Positions 24,070-32,857 of a DNA stretch of 64,000 nucleotides are shown here, piece after piece (positions within the stretch are counted from its first letter, which is position 1; each line of letters opens with the position of its first letter). This DNA comes from JANMDU01 sp031376455. GTDB taxonomy: Bacteria > Pseudomonadota > Gammaproteobacteria > Burkholderiales > Burkholderiaceae_C. Made by a program: the position numbers and the translations under genes. Location: NCBI GenBank assembly GCA_031376455.1, contig JANMDU010000003.1:1-64000 (forward strand). Direction: 5' to 3'. The notes under the pieces were generated by a model. That model worked only from the letters and a program-made list of their open reading frames with translations, was not told where the DNA came from and did not search any database.

Positions 24070-24690
24070 TCAATTGTTGCCCCAGCCACGGTCGTTGCCA
24101 CCGCGATCGCGATCTCCGCCGCCACCACCGCCACGGCGATCTCCACCACCGCCGCCGCCATAACCCCCACCCCCACCGCCAGAGCCGCGGCGATCGCCAC
24201 CGCCACCGCCACCACCGCCACCATAAGGACTACGGAAAGAGCCATCGTTGCCGCCACCTCCGCCTCCGCCGCCGTAAGGTCCGCGACTGCCGCCGCTACG
24301 GTCACCGCCGCCACCGCCAACGCCACCGCCGCCGTAACCACCGCCGCCGCTACCACCATAGCCGCCACCGCCACCGCCGTATCCACCACGGCCACCGCCG
24401 CCGCCATAACCACCGCCGCCACCTTCACGCGGAGGGCGCGATTCAGGCGGGCGCGCTTCATTCACCACGATGGCGCGGCCTCCGAGCTCTTGGCCGTGCA
24501 TGCCGGCAATCGCGGCTTGGGCTTGGGCATCGTCTGCCATCTCTACAAAACCGAAGCCTTTGGAGCGGCCCGTCTCGCGTTCCATCATCACTCTTGCGCT
24601 GGTTACTGAACCAAATGCGCCGAACGATGTTTGCAAATCATTGTCACGCACGGTGTAGGGCAGATTGCCCACGTACAGTCGATTACCCAT
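24070..24690 (-). CDS. Glycine-rich RRM RNA-binding protein
   Basis: A 206-residue protein with one RNA recognition motif at residues 1-80: RNP2 LYVGNL near the N-terminus and RNP1 SKGFGFVEM, followed by a long tail of GGGGYGG and RGG-like units. Such small Rbp proteins in bacteria are often cold-induced and bind RNA; the RGG-rich tail favours condensate formation in eukaryotic cousins. I start at the ATG at 24690 (MGNRLYVGNL) because AGGTGAAG lies upstream and the RRM begins there. The Gly codons are very repetitive at DNA level (GCC GCC and CCA CCG runs), so length variation between strains is likely. Confidence 0.9.
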   Translation of the reverse strand: MGNRLYVGNLPYTVRDNDLQTSFGAFGSVTSARVMMERETGRSKGFGFVEMADDAQAQAAIAGMHGQELGGRAIVVNEARPPESRPPREGGGGGYGGGGGRGGYGGGGGGYGGSGGGGYGGGGVGGGGGDRSGGSRGPYGGGGGGGGNDGSFRSPYGGGGGGGGGDRRGSGGGGGGYGGGGGGDRRGGGGGGDRDRGGNDRGWGNN

Positions 24691-24955
24691 CTTGTCTTCA
24701 CCTATCAATGCCAGCGCTACTAGAGCACTTGGCCTCTTACATTTCAATTAAAAAGCGACGGATGTGTGAACTGCATAAAATCAGAACTACACGGATATCC
24801 GATCACCCGACCTTGAGCAAATACTTTTCTTTTCGGTTGCCCTAAAGCGCAAAACATTCACACCTTTGGGATTATGTGCCAGTTTCACTAAACGTCAAAC
24901 TTTTAGACTCAAAGCGCATGTTGGTCATGAAAAACTCAATATTCAGGCAAGTTTT

Positions 24956-25777
24956 GTGACATCTGCGCCACGTATTATCAGCCTCGTGCCGAGCATCACC
25001 GAGCTTTTGGTGGATTTGAAGCTGGGCTCGTTTTTGGTGGGACGCACGGGTTTTTGCATTCATCCGGCAGATGTCGTGCGTTCTATTCCCAAAGTGGGTG
25101 GTACGAAAGACGTGAACTTGAAGAAAATCTTGGCACTGCAGCCTACCCACGTGATCGTTAATGTAGACGAAAACACGCTGCCAATCGTGCAAGCGTTGCG
25201 CGAATTTGTGCCACGCGTGATCGTGACGCATCCGCTGCTGCCCCAAGACAATATTGTTTTGATCGATCAATTGTGCTCGGAGTTTGCTATAAATTCAGAA
25301 GCGCTTTGCGCAATGAATTCGCCGGCAATAGCACTAAAACAGCAAATAAATGGAGGTTTGCAGCGGCTCGAAGCGCTTGATCAGCAGGAGCAACGCGTGC
25401 TGTATTTAATTTGGCGTGATCCGTGGATGACGGTCGCACGTGATACCTACATCAGCCGCATGCTGGCATTGATTGGCTGGCAGACTTTGCCAAACAGCGA
25501 AGGCGGAGAAATGGGTGCGGCGAGGTATCCGAAACTGTCCGGTGATGAGGCTTGGCTCGCCGGTGTGCAGCGGGTTCTGCTCTCTAGCGAGCCCTATCGT
25601 TTCAATGCGGAGCACATGAGCGAAATCAGGGCTTGGCTGCCGCAGGCCAAGGTGCAGCTTGTAGACGGTGAAATGCTGAGCTGGTATGGCAGCCGCGCCG
25701 TAGCGGGATTGGCTTATTTGGCTGAGCTCGCGGGCACAGAACTGGCAGGAGACGAACCAGATGTGTCATCGGCGTAG
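24956..25777 (+). CDS. Cobalamin/metal-receptor-like protein without signal peptide (BtuF family)
   Basis: A 273-residue periplasmic-binding-protein-like fold of the BtuF/FhuD class: PRIISLVPSITELLVDLKLG and FLVGRTGFCIHP at the N-terminus, PKVGGTKDVNLKKILALQPT, and a C-terminal half with YLIWRDPWMTVARDTYI. Start GTG at 24956 is the only sensible choice and leaves no signal peptide, so it is predicted cytoplasmic. Residues about 110-129 (FAINSEALCAMNSPAIALKQ) come from a short repeat. cobT is far away at 62.8 kb. Function as a carrier or sensor is inference. Its 3' end overlaps the convergent anti-sigma gene. Confidence 0.72.
   Translation: MTSAPRIISLVPSITELLVDLKLGSFLVGRTGFCIHPADVVRSIPKVGGTKDVNLKKILALQPTHVIVNVDENTLPIVQALREFVPRVIVTHPLLPQDNIVLIDQLCSEFAINSEALCAMNSPAIALKQQINGGLQRLEALDQQEQRVLYLIWRDPWMTVARDTYISRMLALIGWQTLPNSEGGEMGAARYPKLSGDEAWLAGVQRVLLSSEPYRFNAEHMSEIRAWLPQAKVQLVDGEMLSWYGSRAVAGLAYLAELAGTELAGDEPDVSSA
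25283..25342 (+). repeat. Short repeat copy 11, inside the btuF-like gene
   Basis: Plus-oriented: TTTGCTATAAATTCAGAAGC, GCTTTGCGCAATGAATTCGC, CGGCAATAGCACTAAAA. Read in frame. Confidence 0.85.
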
Positions 25778-25959
25778 TTGCGCCATTGGCGCATCGCGCT
25801 TTTCATCGTCAGGAATTGATTCTCAAAGCCAGGACAGGCTTTGCAAATGGCCATGTGCAGGCGTAGTTGAGCTGTCTCTTTCAATGACAGCTCACGATCT
25901 TGCATCGCGACCACCATATGAGCGACTTCTTTGCAGCTGCGGCGAAGGGGATAGTCCAT
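25714..25959 (-). CDS. Small zinc-finger anti-sigma factor
   Basis: An 81-residue soluble protein with the ZAS signature H-x3-C-x2-C at H35, C39, C42 (HMAICKAC) preceded by an upstream Cys9, as in zf-HC2 anti-sigma domains. It lies nine bases behind the ECF sigma gene in the same operon, which is the usual arrangement for the cognate pair. ZAS proteins often release sigma on oxidative or metal stress. The tail is Ser/Pro-rich. The last 64 bases overlap the convergent btuF-like gene. Confidence 0.8.
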   Translation of the reverse strand: MDYPLRRSCKEVAHMVVAMQDRELSLKETAQLRLHMAICKACPGFENQFLTMKSAMRQWRNYADDTSGSSPASSVPASSAK

Positions 25960-25968
25960 AAAAAATCT

Positions 25969-26559
25969 TCAAGCGGGCGTGGTGCGCGTCTGCTGGCCAA
26001 ACCAATTGAGCTGTAGGCATTCGCGCAATTTCAGGCGTGCGCGATGCAGTTGCACATACAGGTTAGTAGAGGTGATGTTTAAAGTCTTACACACCTCATC
26101 CGCATCGAGCTCCAGCCATTCGCGCATCAGAAAAAGCCGCCCTTGCACGGGCGGCAGCTTCGTGATGCAAGCATCCATCACGGCCATGAATTGCTGCTGC
26201 GAAAGATCTTGATCGGGGTTGCCCCAATGCGCTGGTTTCTCAGAGAAGTGGCCATCTTGCTTGAAGCCAATCGCATCCAGCAGATCGCCTTCGCTCATCT
26301 CATCGCTCTGGCTGCCTCGCATATCAGCCACATTGGGCTCGCGCAGATTGGCGCGCAGCGTATCCACCACCTTGTGCTTTAAGACGCCGACCAACCAAGT
26401 GCGAAGCTGTGCTTTGCCGCCAAAAGCCTGCGGCTTGGCAATCGCAGCCAACATCGTGTCGGAGACGGCATCTTCCGCCCAGGCTTCATTGCGCAATTGC
26501 AAGCGGGCAAACTTCAACAAATACAGTCGCTGCTCAGCAACTTCGTTTTCAAAACTCAT
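25969..26559 (-). CDS. ECF-type RNA polymerase sigma factor
   Basis: A 196-residue sigma factor. Region 2 is at about 10-80 (RLYLLKFARLQLRNEAWAED, SDTMLAAIAKP, LRTWLVGVLKHKVVDTLR) and region 4 at about 125-185 (LPPVQGRLFLMREWLELDAD, EVCKTLNITSTNLYVQLHRA). Between them is a 45-residue linker. It forms an operon with the anti-sigma gene; the upstream udg gene ends 18 bases before it, so it may share the tsaB-rimI-udg transcript. Target promoters are unknown. Confidence 0.88.
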   Translation of the reverse strand: MSFENEVAEQRLYLLKFARLQLRNEAWAEDAVSDTMLAAIAKPQAFGGKAQLRTWLVGVLKHKVVDTLRANLREPNVADMRGSQSDEMSEGDLLDAIGFKQDGHFSEKPAHWGNPDQDLSQQQFMAVMDACITKLPPVQGRLFLMREWLELDADEVCKTLNITSTNLYVQLHRARLKLRECLQLNWFGQQTRTTPA

Positions 26560-26577
26560 GGAAATTCCCTGATTCGC

Positions 26578-27567
26578 TTAGTTTTTAGGTAACTCGCAGT
26601 ACGTCTGCATGGCTAGCATCAGGTCCGCCCAAGCCTGCGCTTTCATAGGCAGGTTGCGCAGCAGATAAGCCGGGTGATACGTCACGATCACAGGGGCTTG
26701 ATAGGTCGGGTGATTGAGCTTGTGTACGTGGCCACGCAGTTTGCCCACGGCCTCGTTGCTTCCTGTGACGGTGGAAATCGCAAACTTGCCCATGGCCAAA
26801 ATGATTTTAGGGCGCAGCAGCTCAATTTGCCGCGCAAGATAGGGCTCGCAAGTGGCGATCTCCGCTGCGCTTGGATTGCGGTTGTCAGGCGGGCGGCATT
26901 TGATGACGTTGGCGATGTACACGCCACTTTTGCGCGAAAGGCCGCTGGCCCGTCCATCGACTTCCGCGCCAATTTTCATCGCAGCGAGCATGTTGTCGAG
27001 CAACTTGCCAGATTGGCCGACAAAAGGCTCACCCTGCATATCTTCATTTTCGCCGGGCGCTTCGCCGACAATCAGCCAATCGACTTGCGGGGCAAGGGCT
27101 GGGGCTATCGGCGGCGCGCCAACGCCGAAGACGGTGTTCTTGCGCGAATGGCATAAAGCGCATGCCTTGCAAGCGCTGACGGCACTTTGTAGGCTTGCCC
27201 AATCCATCTGCTCGACGCCAGCGGGGCGGGGAGACAGGATGATGGGAGCGGGGGGTGGCGTGGCGCTGGTCAGCGATGTGCGCGCTGGTGGTGTAATTTG
27301 TGATGCTATTATTTCAGTAGCGTTCTGCGCAGATTTTATGCCGGCGATAGGCTGTTTTTGATCAAAATGTTCTGTGTGAACGGGGCTCACTGTTTTCACT
27401 ATCGGAGCTGGAGCTGGAGCTGGATCTGAATCTGGATCAGCATTCGGCAGCCAAAGTTTGATGCCCATAGCCTGCAACATGCTGCGCTGCCGTTCATCGA
27501 GGGCGGCGGCGGCGGCGGCGGCTGCTGCGGCATCGTCAAACGAAGTGTCTTGGCTTATGTCGCTCAC
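26578..27567 (-). CDS. Family 4 (Fe-S) uracil-DNA glycosylase
   Basis: A second uracil-DNA glycosylase beside ung. The core begins at about residue 120: CKACALCHSRKNTVFGVG with the cluster-binding Cys, WLIVGEAPGENEDMQGEPFV with the family motif GEAPG, the remaining Cys in KCRPPDNRNP and EIATCEPYL, and HPAYLLR near the end. The N-terminal 115 residues are low complexity: a poly-Ala run, a (PA)n stretch from GAGCTG units, and a short repeat at about 70-89 (QPIAGIKSAQNATEIIAS). The protein is 329 residues, longer than usual. It begins three bases after rimI stops. Confidence 0.88.
   Translation of the reverse strand: MSDISQDTSFDDAAAAAAAAAALDERQRSMLQAMGIKLWLPNADPDSDPAPAPAPIVKTVSPVHTEHFDQKQPIAGIKSAQNATEIIASQITPPARTSLTSATPPPAPIILSPRPAGVEQMDWASLQSAVSACKACALCHSRKNTVFGVGAPPIAPALAPQVDWLIVGEAPGENEDMQGEPFVGQSGKLLDNMLAAMKIGAEVDGRASGLSRKSGVYIANVIKCRPPDNRNPSAAEIATCEPYLARQIELLRPKIILAMGKFAISTVTGSNEAVGKLRGHVHKLNHPTYQAPVIVTYHPAYLLRNLPMKAQAWADLMLAMQTYCELPKN
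27301..27360 (+). repeat. Short repeat copy 12, inside the family 4 udg
   Basis: Plus-oriented, close to consensus: GATGCTATTATTTCAGTAGC, GTTCTGCGCAGATTTTATGC, CGGCGATAGGCTG. Read in frame in the low-complexity N-terminal part. Confidence 0.9.
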
Positions 27568-27570
27568 GCT

Positions 27571-28080
27571 TTAAGTCTTCTCAAGTAAATGGTTCATCAC
27601 AATCGCATCTTCGCGTTGCAAACCATTGAGCGGATAGTAAGCCTTGCGCACGCCTACTCTGCGAAAGCCGTATTGTTCATAGATGGCAATGGCGCGCGTA
27701 TTGCTGATGCGCACTTCTAGCCAAACCCATTGATTGCTAAGGCCACGCGCCCAATCGTGCAGATCATCAAGCATCACGCGCGCCCAGCCTTGGCGTTGAT
27801 AAGCAGGAGCGACCGTGATGTTGAGCAAATGCACTTCGCCCGCGCCGGGCATAGCGATGTAGTAGCCAAGCAATTCGCCTTGCGATCCCCGTAAGGTTTG
27901 GCAGCATTGGCCCTTTTCGATGCTGTCTTGGATGTTGCCTTCGCTCCAAGGCCACAGGTAAGCCTCGCGCTCGGCCCGCATCACGTCATGCAAATCATCC
28001 GCGCGCATCGGCGCGAAGCTGGCCTCTTGCGGAAAGAGGCTGGCATACGCTGAAGGAAGGATGGAGGGCTGGGCGCTCAT
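27571..28080 (-). CDS. rimI: Ribosomal protein N-acetyltransferase, RimI-like
   Basis: A 169-residue GNAT protein. The acetyl-CoA loop lies in LLNITVAPAYQRQGWARVML (V-x5-QxxG), and WLEVRISNTRAIAIYEQYGF is the typical RimI block. RimI acetylates the N-terminus of ribosomal protein S18. It overlaps the tsaB stop by ATGA; tsaB-rimI coupling is common in proteobacteria. Confidence 0.9.
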   Translation of the reverse strand: MSAQPSILPSAYASLFPQEASFAPMRADDLHDVMRAEREAYLWPWSEGNIQDSIEKGQCCQTLRGSQGELLGYYIAMPGAGEVHLLNITVAPAYQRQGWARVMLDDLHDWARGLSNQWVWLEVRISNTRAIAIYEQYGFRRVGVRKAYYPLNGLQREDAIVMNHLLEKT

Positions 28081-28799
28081 ACGGTTGTTTTGAGTGCATT
28101 GTGAGCTTCGCGCTCAGCGGTGGTCAAGGCGACTTTATCGCGGATATACAGGGGCAGCGCGAATTCAGCATCAAGCAGGCCGCCTGCGGCGATTAAAGCC
28201 GGGGCTAATTGCAGCAAGGCGCGGGCGGTGGGCAGGCAATGGATATGCGGCAAAGCCAAAGCCGCTTGGTTGAGATGCGGGTCAAGCGCGGGACGGATAT
28301 TGCCTGCAATCAACGTCGGCGTTGAATTCAGATTTTCTAGGATATCTTGAGGCTTTTTAAGCAGTTCGCCGGCATAGAACCTGTGTAAAGTGCTATCAAA
28401 ATTATAGTAATCGACATACACTTCACCCATGCGTGCATCGAGCGTGGCAAGAATGCGCGAGGCATCTAAGCCTTGGGCTTTTGCCAAAATACGCGCTTCT
28501 TGCGCGAGGACGAGCAATGTATCGACGGGCAACACTTTCACATTCGCGCCAAAGGCCAAGCCCTGCACGACGGAGCAAGCCGTGCGCAGCCCGGTAAACG
28601 AGCCGGGGCCACGGCCAAACGCGATAGCGTCGAGCTGCGCATAGCGCAAGCCGGCTTGGCGCATCAGATCTTCAATCGCGGGAATCAGCGTGGCGGATGC
28701 CTGCGCGCCGCCCGCGCCAGTGTGCGCAAACACGGCATCGCCACATTGGACGGCGATACTCATCGTGTCGGTCGACGTATCGAGGGCGAGCAGGTTCAT
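28077..28799 (-). CDS. tsaB: tRNA t6A synthesis protein TsaB
   Basis: A 240-residue non-catalytic partner of TsaD in the t6A37 complex. The N-terminus MNLLALDTSTDTMSIAV and the GRGPGSFTGLRTACSVVQGL block identify it. The start at 28799 is set by an ATGA overlap with the upstream permease stop; longer frames are artefacts. Residues about 131-150 (NFDSTLHRFYAGELLKKPQD) come from a short repeat. Sua5 in the same window makes its pathway intermediate. Confidence 0.93.
   Translation of the reverse strand: MNLLALDTSTDTMSIAVQCGDAVFAHTGAGGAQASATLIPAIEDLMRQAGLRYAQLDAIAFGRGPGSFTGLRTACSVVQGLAFGANVKVLPVDTLLVLAQEARILAKAQGLDASRILATLDARMGEVYVDYYNFDSTLHRFYAGELLKKPQDILENLNSTPTLIAGNIRPALDPHLNQAALALPHIHCLPTARALLQLAPALIAAGGLLDAEFALPLYIRDKVALTTAEREAHNALKTTV
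28347..28409 (-). repeat. Short repeat copy 13, inside tsaB
   Basis: Minus-oriented: GCTTTTTAAGCAGTTCGCCG, GCATAGAACCTGTGTAAAGT, GCTATCAAAATTATAG. Read in frame. Confidence 0.85.
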
Positions 28800-29794
28800 G
28801 CTTTCGCCGCCGCTGATGCAACTGGCGTTGGAGAGGATGCCGCACGCACGCCGACGATGATGCCCAATGTTACCAAGGCCAGCCCCATGATGAGGTTGAT
28901 GCCCAGCGGTTCGCCCAAGAAAATCACCGCGCCTAGTGCGGAGAGCCCTGGCACGAGCGCAGTGAGCATCGTGCTGCGCACCGGGCCAAAATAATGAATC
29001 ATCTGCGTGAACGCAATGCCCGAGATCACCACTGAGCCCATGCCTTGATAAAAGGTTTGGAAGACGATTTCCCAAAGCGGCGCTGTGGCCAGCTTGCTGG
29101 CCAACACACCTGCTCCTACGAGCAAGCTGTAGATCGGGACATAAGTGAACGCACAAAACACGATCACAGCAATCGTGGTGGGCACGGCTTCTAATCGATG
29201 CTTACGGCACAGCACGGTATAAAACGCCCAGCAACTGCTCGCGCAAACGAAGAGCACATCGCCCCGCCAAACCTGCGATCCGCTACTCGATGCCGCATAA
29301 GCCTGCCAAATGGACGCGCCGCCCACCAATAGCCCGCCGCACAAGATCAGCAATAGCCCCAGCTTGCGGCCTTTGTTGAGCACTTCGCCCAGCAGCAGCA
29401 CCGAAAGCAGCGCGGTAGTCAAAGGCAAGAGCCCGGGCATGAGCACCGAGCCATGCGCAGCGGGCGCAAAAGTAAACGCGCTATAAGCCAGCACCGCATA
29501 CCCCACGCCACCAAAGAGGCCGAGCAGCACGGTGAGCTTGAGGGGCAGCGGAGAAATCCAAAGTGAGGTCACAGCTTTTGGATCGTCGCGCCGCATTTTG
29601 CGCACCATGAAAAATCCCCAAGGCAGCAGCAGCAATGCCGCGCCCACGATGCGGCAGAGCACGATATCGAGCGATGTGAGCGACTTCAATGCCATGAAGC
29701 GCGCGATCACGATAAAAGACGTCCAGATGGCAATCGTGACGATAGCAGCTGCAATGCCCAAAGTTCTCGGCGATTGCCGCTTTAAAAATTCCAT
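28796..29794 (-). CDS. EamA/DMT-family transporter
   Basis: A 332-residue inner-membrane protein with ten hydrophobic segments in two homologous EamA halves (IVTIAIWTSFIVIARFMALK at the N-terminus; VWRGDVLFVCASSCWAFYTV starting the second half). Substrates of this family are metabolites or drugs and cannot be predicted here. It opens the operon with tsaB, rimI and the family 4 udg through an ATGA overlap. Confidence 0.85.
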   Translation of the reverse strand: MEFLKRQSPRTLGIAAAIVTIAIWTSFIVIARFMALKSLTSLDIVLCRIVGAALLLLPWGFFMVRKMRRDDPKAVTSLWISPLPLKLTVLLGLFGGVGYAVLAYSAFTFAPAAHGSVLMPGLLPLTTALLSVLLLGEVLNKGRKLGLLLILCGGLLVGGASIWQAYAASSSGSQVWRGDVLFVCASSCWAFYTVLCRKHRLEAVPTTIAVIVFCAFTYVPIYSLLVGAGVLASKLATAPLWEIVFQTFYQGMGSVVISGIAFTQMIHYFGPVRSTMLTALVPGLSALGAVIFLGEPLGINLIMGLALVTLGIIVGVRAASSPTPVASAAAKA

Positions 29795-29818
29795 CCCCTG
29801 ATTATCGGGGCTGCGGGT

Positions 29819-30763
29819 TTAGGCCGTGACTTTGGCGACCATCTCTTCGCGGAATTGCCGGGGCGTTTGGTTGAATTGCTGGCGAAAGCGTCGGTTGAAA
29901 TAGGCTTCATCGCTGAAACCGCAGGAATACGCCACCTCCCGTATGCGCACCTGCGAGGTGGAAAGCAGTTCTTTGGCGCGCTCCATGCGTCGCTCAGTCA
30001 CCAAATCGGTGAAGGTTCGGCCGGTTTCTTTCTTAAGCAGGTGCGCCAAATAATTGGGTGACAAGAATGCAGCAGCGGCGGCATCGGTGAGGCTCAGCTC
30101 TTTGTCAAGATTTTCTTTCACATAGCGCACCACCCGGTGCAGCGCGTCGCGCTGCGAAGTTTTCCCGTTGTGCTGAATGGAGCAGTTGAGCAATTCAGAT
30201 TGCTTGCGCACGCAGGCCAGACCAATCATCTGCTGCAAAATCCCGCGAATCGTGGTGAGCGCGCCAAAGCCGCGATCTTGGTTGAGGATCTGCATCTCAT
30301 CAATCCAACTGCGAATACGGTTGAAATCAGTGTCGCCGAACTCAAAATCGATGTATTCCTGAAATAAAAAGGGCGCTAAATCTGGACATCGTGCCACGGG
30401 CGTATCGTCCAAATCCAAAGCATCTACTTCGAGCGCAGGCCACAAAAAGCTCTGCTGAAAATTAATGATGCAATAGTTTGAGCCCACGGGGTGCGGCACC
30501 ATGTGAATGCGGTAAGGCAACACAAAACTCAGATAGCGTGGCCCAAACGGACGCACTGCGCCACCAATAGCCTGATTGCTTTGCCCATCAAGCCCGACCT
30601 GAATTTGGAAGTAGTCATGGCGATGCGGCAGGACCAGCGCAGAGCGCACGCCCTTCAAGCGAATATCAAATTCTGGATGATCAGCGCGCTCATGCATTGC
30701 ATAGGTCTTGATGCCATGTGCAGGCTTGGGTGCAGATGCAGACGAGAGTGATTCATTCATCAT
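29819..30763 (-). CDS. AraC-family transcription regulator
   Basis: A 314-residue regulator: an AraC-type cupin-like sensing half (RSALVLPHRHDYFQIQVGLD) and a C-terminal pair of helix-turn-helix motifs (LTDAAAAAFLSPNYLAHLLK; VRIREVAYSCGFSDEAYFNR) ending in RRFRQQFNQTPRQFRE. Start taken at ATG 30763, with a second ATG directly after. It is the last gene of the catabolic cluster in the same direction and is the likely controller of that cluster, by position. Confidence 0.88.
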   Translation of the reverse strand: MMNESLSSASAPKPAHGIKTYAMHERADHPEFDIRLKGVRSALVLPHRHDYFQIQVGLDGQSNQAIGGAVRPFGPRYLSFVLPYRIHMVPHPVGSNYCIINFQQSFLWPALEVDALDLDDTPVARCPDLAPFLFQEYIDFEFGDTDFNRIRSWIDEMQILNQDRGFGALTTIRGILQQMIGLACVRKQSELLNCSIQHNGKTSQRDALHRVVRYVKENLDKELSLTDAAAAAFLSPNYLAHLLKKETGRTFTDLVTERRMERAKELLSTSQVRIREVAYSCGFSDEAYFNRRFRQQFNQTPRQFREEMVAKVTA

Positions 30764-30879
30764 TTCAAGTTCAAATAGCAACAGCTGTTCATGAAATTGA
30801 GCATATCAGCGGCGTGTGTCTAAGACAAGCGCACTTACCTTAATGTGGTGCGGTGAAGGCGGCTATATTTTGAATCGTA

Positions 30880-31824
30880 TCAATACACGTTTTCCACAGG
30901 CTGGGGCAAATCCCGCTGCAGATAAGCGTGTGCTTGTTCAACGGGCAGCGATTGCAACACGCTGTTTTGTACGGCCTGCGTCGCTTGCTTAAGCGAGGCC
31001 ATGTCCATCTGATCAGCGGACACAATCGCAACGCCTCGGCTGCGCAGCGCGGCAAGTGTGAGGGCATCTTCTGCTTGCGCGAGCTGGCGTTGGTGCAGTG
31101 TGGCGAGTTGTGCCGCATCGCGCAAAGCGGTTTGCTCTTTGGCAGGCAGAGCCTCGAACCATGGCCGATGGCACACCAGCAGCAACACACCAAAAAAGTG
31201 TGCACTTAGGCTCAAGTGAGGGTGATAGTTGCCCACCGAGAACAACGCAAAATTAGCCAACGGGTTCTCTTGTGCATCAACGCGGCCCGTTTTGAGTGCG
31301 TCGGTAAAGTCTTTCACATCGATGGACTGCGGAGTAAAGCCCAGAGCAGCCAAGGATTGACGGTAAACAGCGCTGTCAAGTGTGCGAATGCGCAGGCCTG
31401 CGCAGTCTTGCACATTTACGATTGGGCGCAACCGATTGGACAGATGACGAAACCCGTTGTCCCAAAAGCCCAGCATCTTGTAGCCTGTGCGTTCCTCAAT
31501 GCAGCGCGTCAGCCAATGGCCCACCGAACCGTCTAAAGCTTCTAAGGCAGTTTGCCGGTCATGGATAGCGAAAGGCAGATCGAGCAGAGCCAATTCAGGC
31601 ACTTGCGCAGCAAGGTAGCCCGAGGCCATGTAGCCCAAATGCCGCACGCCACAATCAATGCTTGTAAACAGCGAACGCGCCGTTTCCCCTTGGCTCGTCA
31701 CATCTTCTTCTAAGGCAAGAATCCATTGAGGTAACTGGCTGCGCAAATGCCCCGCCATATGCTGCAAACTGGCCGTGAGGATGGAGTCGTGTCCTTGGTA
31801 ACCGCCTAGGCGCACCACATTCAT
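30880..31824 (-). CDS. TRAP-type DctP-like solute-binding protein without signal peptide
   Basis: A 314-residue DctP-fold protein: LLDLPFAIHDRQTALEAL, GYKMLGFWDNGFRHLSNRLR, the family Arg in LRIRTLDSAVYRQSLAALG, and GRVDAQENPLANF. DctP proteins deliver organic acids to a TRAP membrane complex, but neither DctQ nor DctM is nearby. The ATG at 31824 has a good ribosome site (AGGAAATTGATCT), and no signal peptide precedes the domain, so it is predicted to stay in the cytoplasm. It lies 24 bases behind the TctC-like gene. Confidence 0.75.
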   Translation of the reverse strand: MNVVRLGGYQGHDSILTASLQHMAGHLRSQLPQWILALEEDVTSQGETARSLFTSIDCGVRHLGYMASGYLAAQVPELALLDLPFAIHDRQTALEALDGSVGHWLTRCIEERTGYKMLGFWDNGFRHLSNRLRPIVNVQDCAGLRIRTLDSAVYRQSLAALGFTPQSIDVKDFTDALKTGRVDAQENPLANFALFSVGNYHPHLSLSAHFFGVLLLVCHRPWFEALPAKEQTALRDAAQLATLHQRQLAQAEDALTLAALRSRGVAIVSADQMDMASLKQATQAVQNSVLQSLPVEQAHAYLQRDLPQPVENVY

Positions 31825-31848
31825 AGATCAATTTCCTGCGCAAAGAGA

Positions 31849-32826
31849 TCAGGAAGACTGAATTTTGGCTTCTTTGATCACGCGCGCCCATTTTGTATAG
31901 TCATCTTGCACGATCTTGGCCAACTGCGTTGCATTTTGCGGCCAAGGATCCAAACCCGAACGAATCAACTGGGAGTGAAAAGATCGCAAGTTCACAATCG
32001 TGTCAGCCTCTTTGCGCAAAGTATTGAGTATGTCTGCCGGCGTGTCTTTGTGCAAAAACAGCCCAATCCACGACGAGTACTCGTAGCCTTTAACGCCTTG
32101 CTCGCTGACGGTGGGCACATCGCGAAATTGTGGATGACGTTCTAGGCCCGAATAAGCAATCAAGCGAACACGACCGTCATACAAAAATGCCTGCGCCAAC
32201 GGCAAGGCCATTGACATGACTTCCACTTCGTTAGATGCGACAGCCAAAGCCGCCTGCGTTGCGCCGCGATAGGGCACATGGGTCATCTTCAAGCTGGTCA
32301 TCGACAACAGCAATTCCGTGGCCAGATGCTGCGGGCTGCCTACCCCGCCCGACGAATAGGTCATCCTGCCAGGCTCACTGCGCGCACGTGCGATCAGTTC
32401 CTTGATGTTTTTAACCGGGGAATTCTTGGGTACGGCAATAAAGGTGGGAATATTAGCAATCCCGCTCACGGGCACGAAGTCTTTGCGCGTGTCGACTTTG
32501 ATGTTCTGTGGCTGCAAGTGCGGCAGTATCGTGACGATGCTGTTGTTCAGCGCAGCAATTGTTTGGCCATCAGCCTTGGCTTTGGAGAGTTTGTCGAGCC
32601 CCACAATGCCCGCAGCGGCAGCGATGTTTTCCACTACAAATCCCACATTGAACTTTTGCGCCAATCGCTCACAAACATGCCGCACAGCAACATCGGAGGC
32701 GCTGCCTGCTTGCAGCGGCAAAATCACCGTCACTGCACTTTTGGGATAACTCTGTGCAAAGCTGGGCAGCCCAAGCCACGTTGTGGTGCCCAGAGCTGTG
32801 GCTTGAAGGATGTGACGACGTTGCAT
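31849..32826 (-). CDS. Bug/TctC-family solute-binding protein
   Basis: A 325-residue exported binding protein of the tripartite tricarboxylate transporter family, greatly amplified in Burkholderiales. It begins with a Tat-like or Sec signal (MQRRHILQATALGTTTWLGL), then VTVILPLQAGSASDVAVRHV, the GGVGSPQHLATELL ligand loop and WIGLFLHKDTPADILNTLR. The start is put at 32826 because GGAGA sits eight bases before this ATG. TctA and TctB permeases are not in the window. Confidence 0.88.
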   Translation of the reverse strand: MQRRHILQATALGTTTWLGLPSFAQSYPKSAVTVILPLQAGSASDVAVRHVCERLAQKFNVGFVVENIAAAAGIVGLDKLSKAKADGQTIAALNNSIVTILPHLQPQNIKVDTRKDFVPVSGIANIPTFIAVPKNSPVKNIKELIARARSEPGRMTYSSGGVGSPQHLATELLLSMTSLKMTHVPYRGATQAALAVASNEVEVMSMALPLAQAFLYDGRVRLIAYSGLERHPQFRDVPTVSEQGVKGYEYSSWIGLFLHKDTPADILNTLRKEADTIVNLRSFHSQLIRSGLDPWPQNATQLAKIVQDDYTKWARVIKEAKIQSS

Positions 32827-32857
32827 GGTGTGAGTCTCCAAAAAAATAGTGGTGGAA

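Noticed and set aside
24039..24609. Long Ala/Thr-rich open frames on the plus strand and in a second minus frame across the RRM gene
   Set aside because: They are shadows of GGC/GCC and CCA/CCG repeats encoding the Gly-rich tail of the RRM protein; no ribosome site or conserved motif.
24691..24955. Cobalamin riboswitch ahead of the BtuF-like gene
   Set aside because: I looked for the B12-box and the conserved core in the 265-base gap and did not find them; cobT also has no leader of that type.
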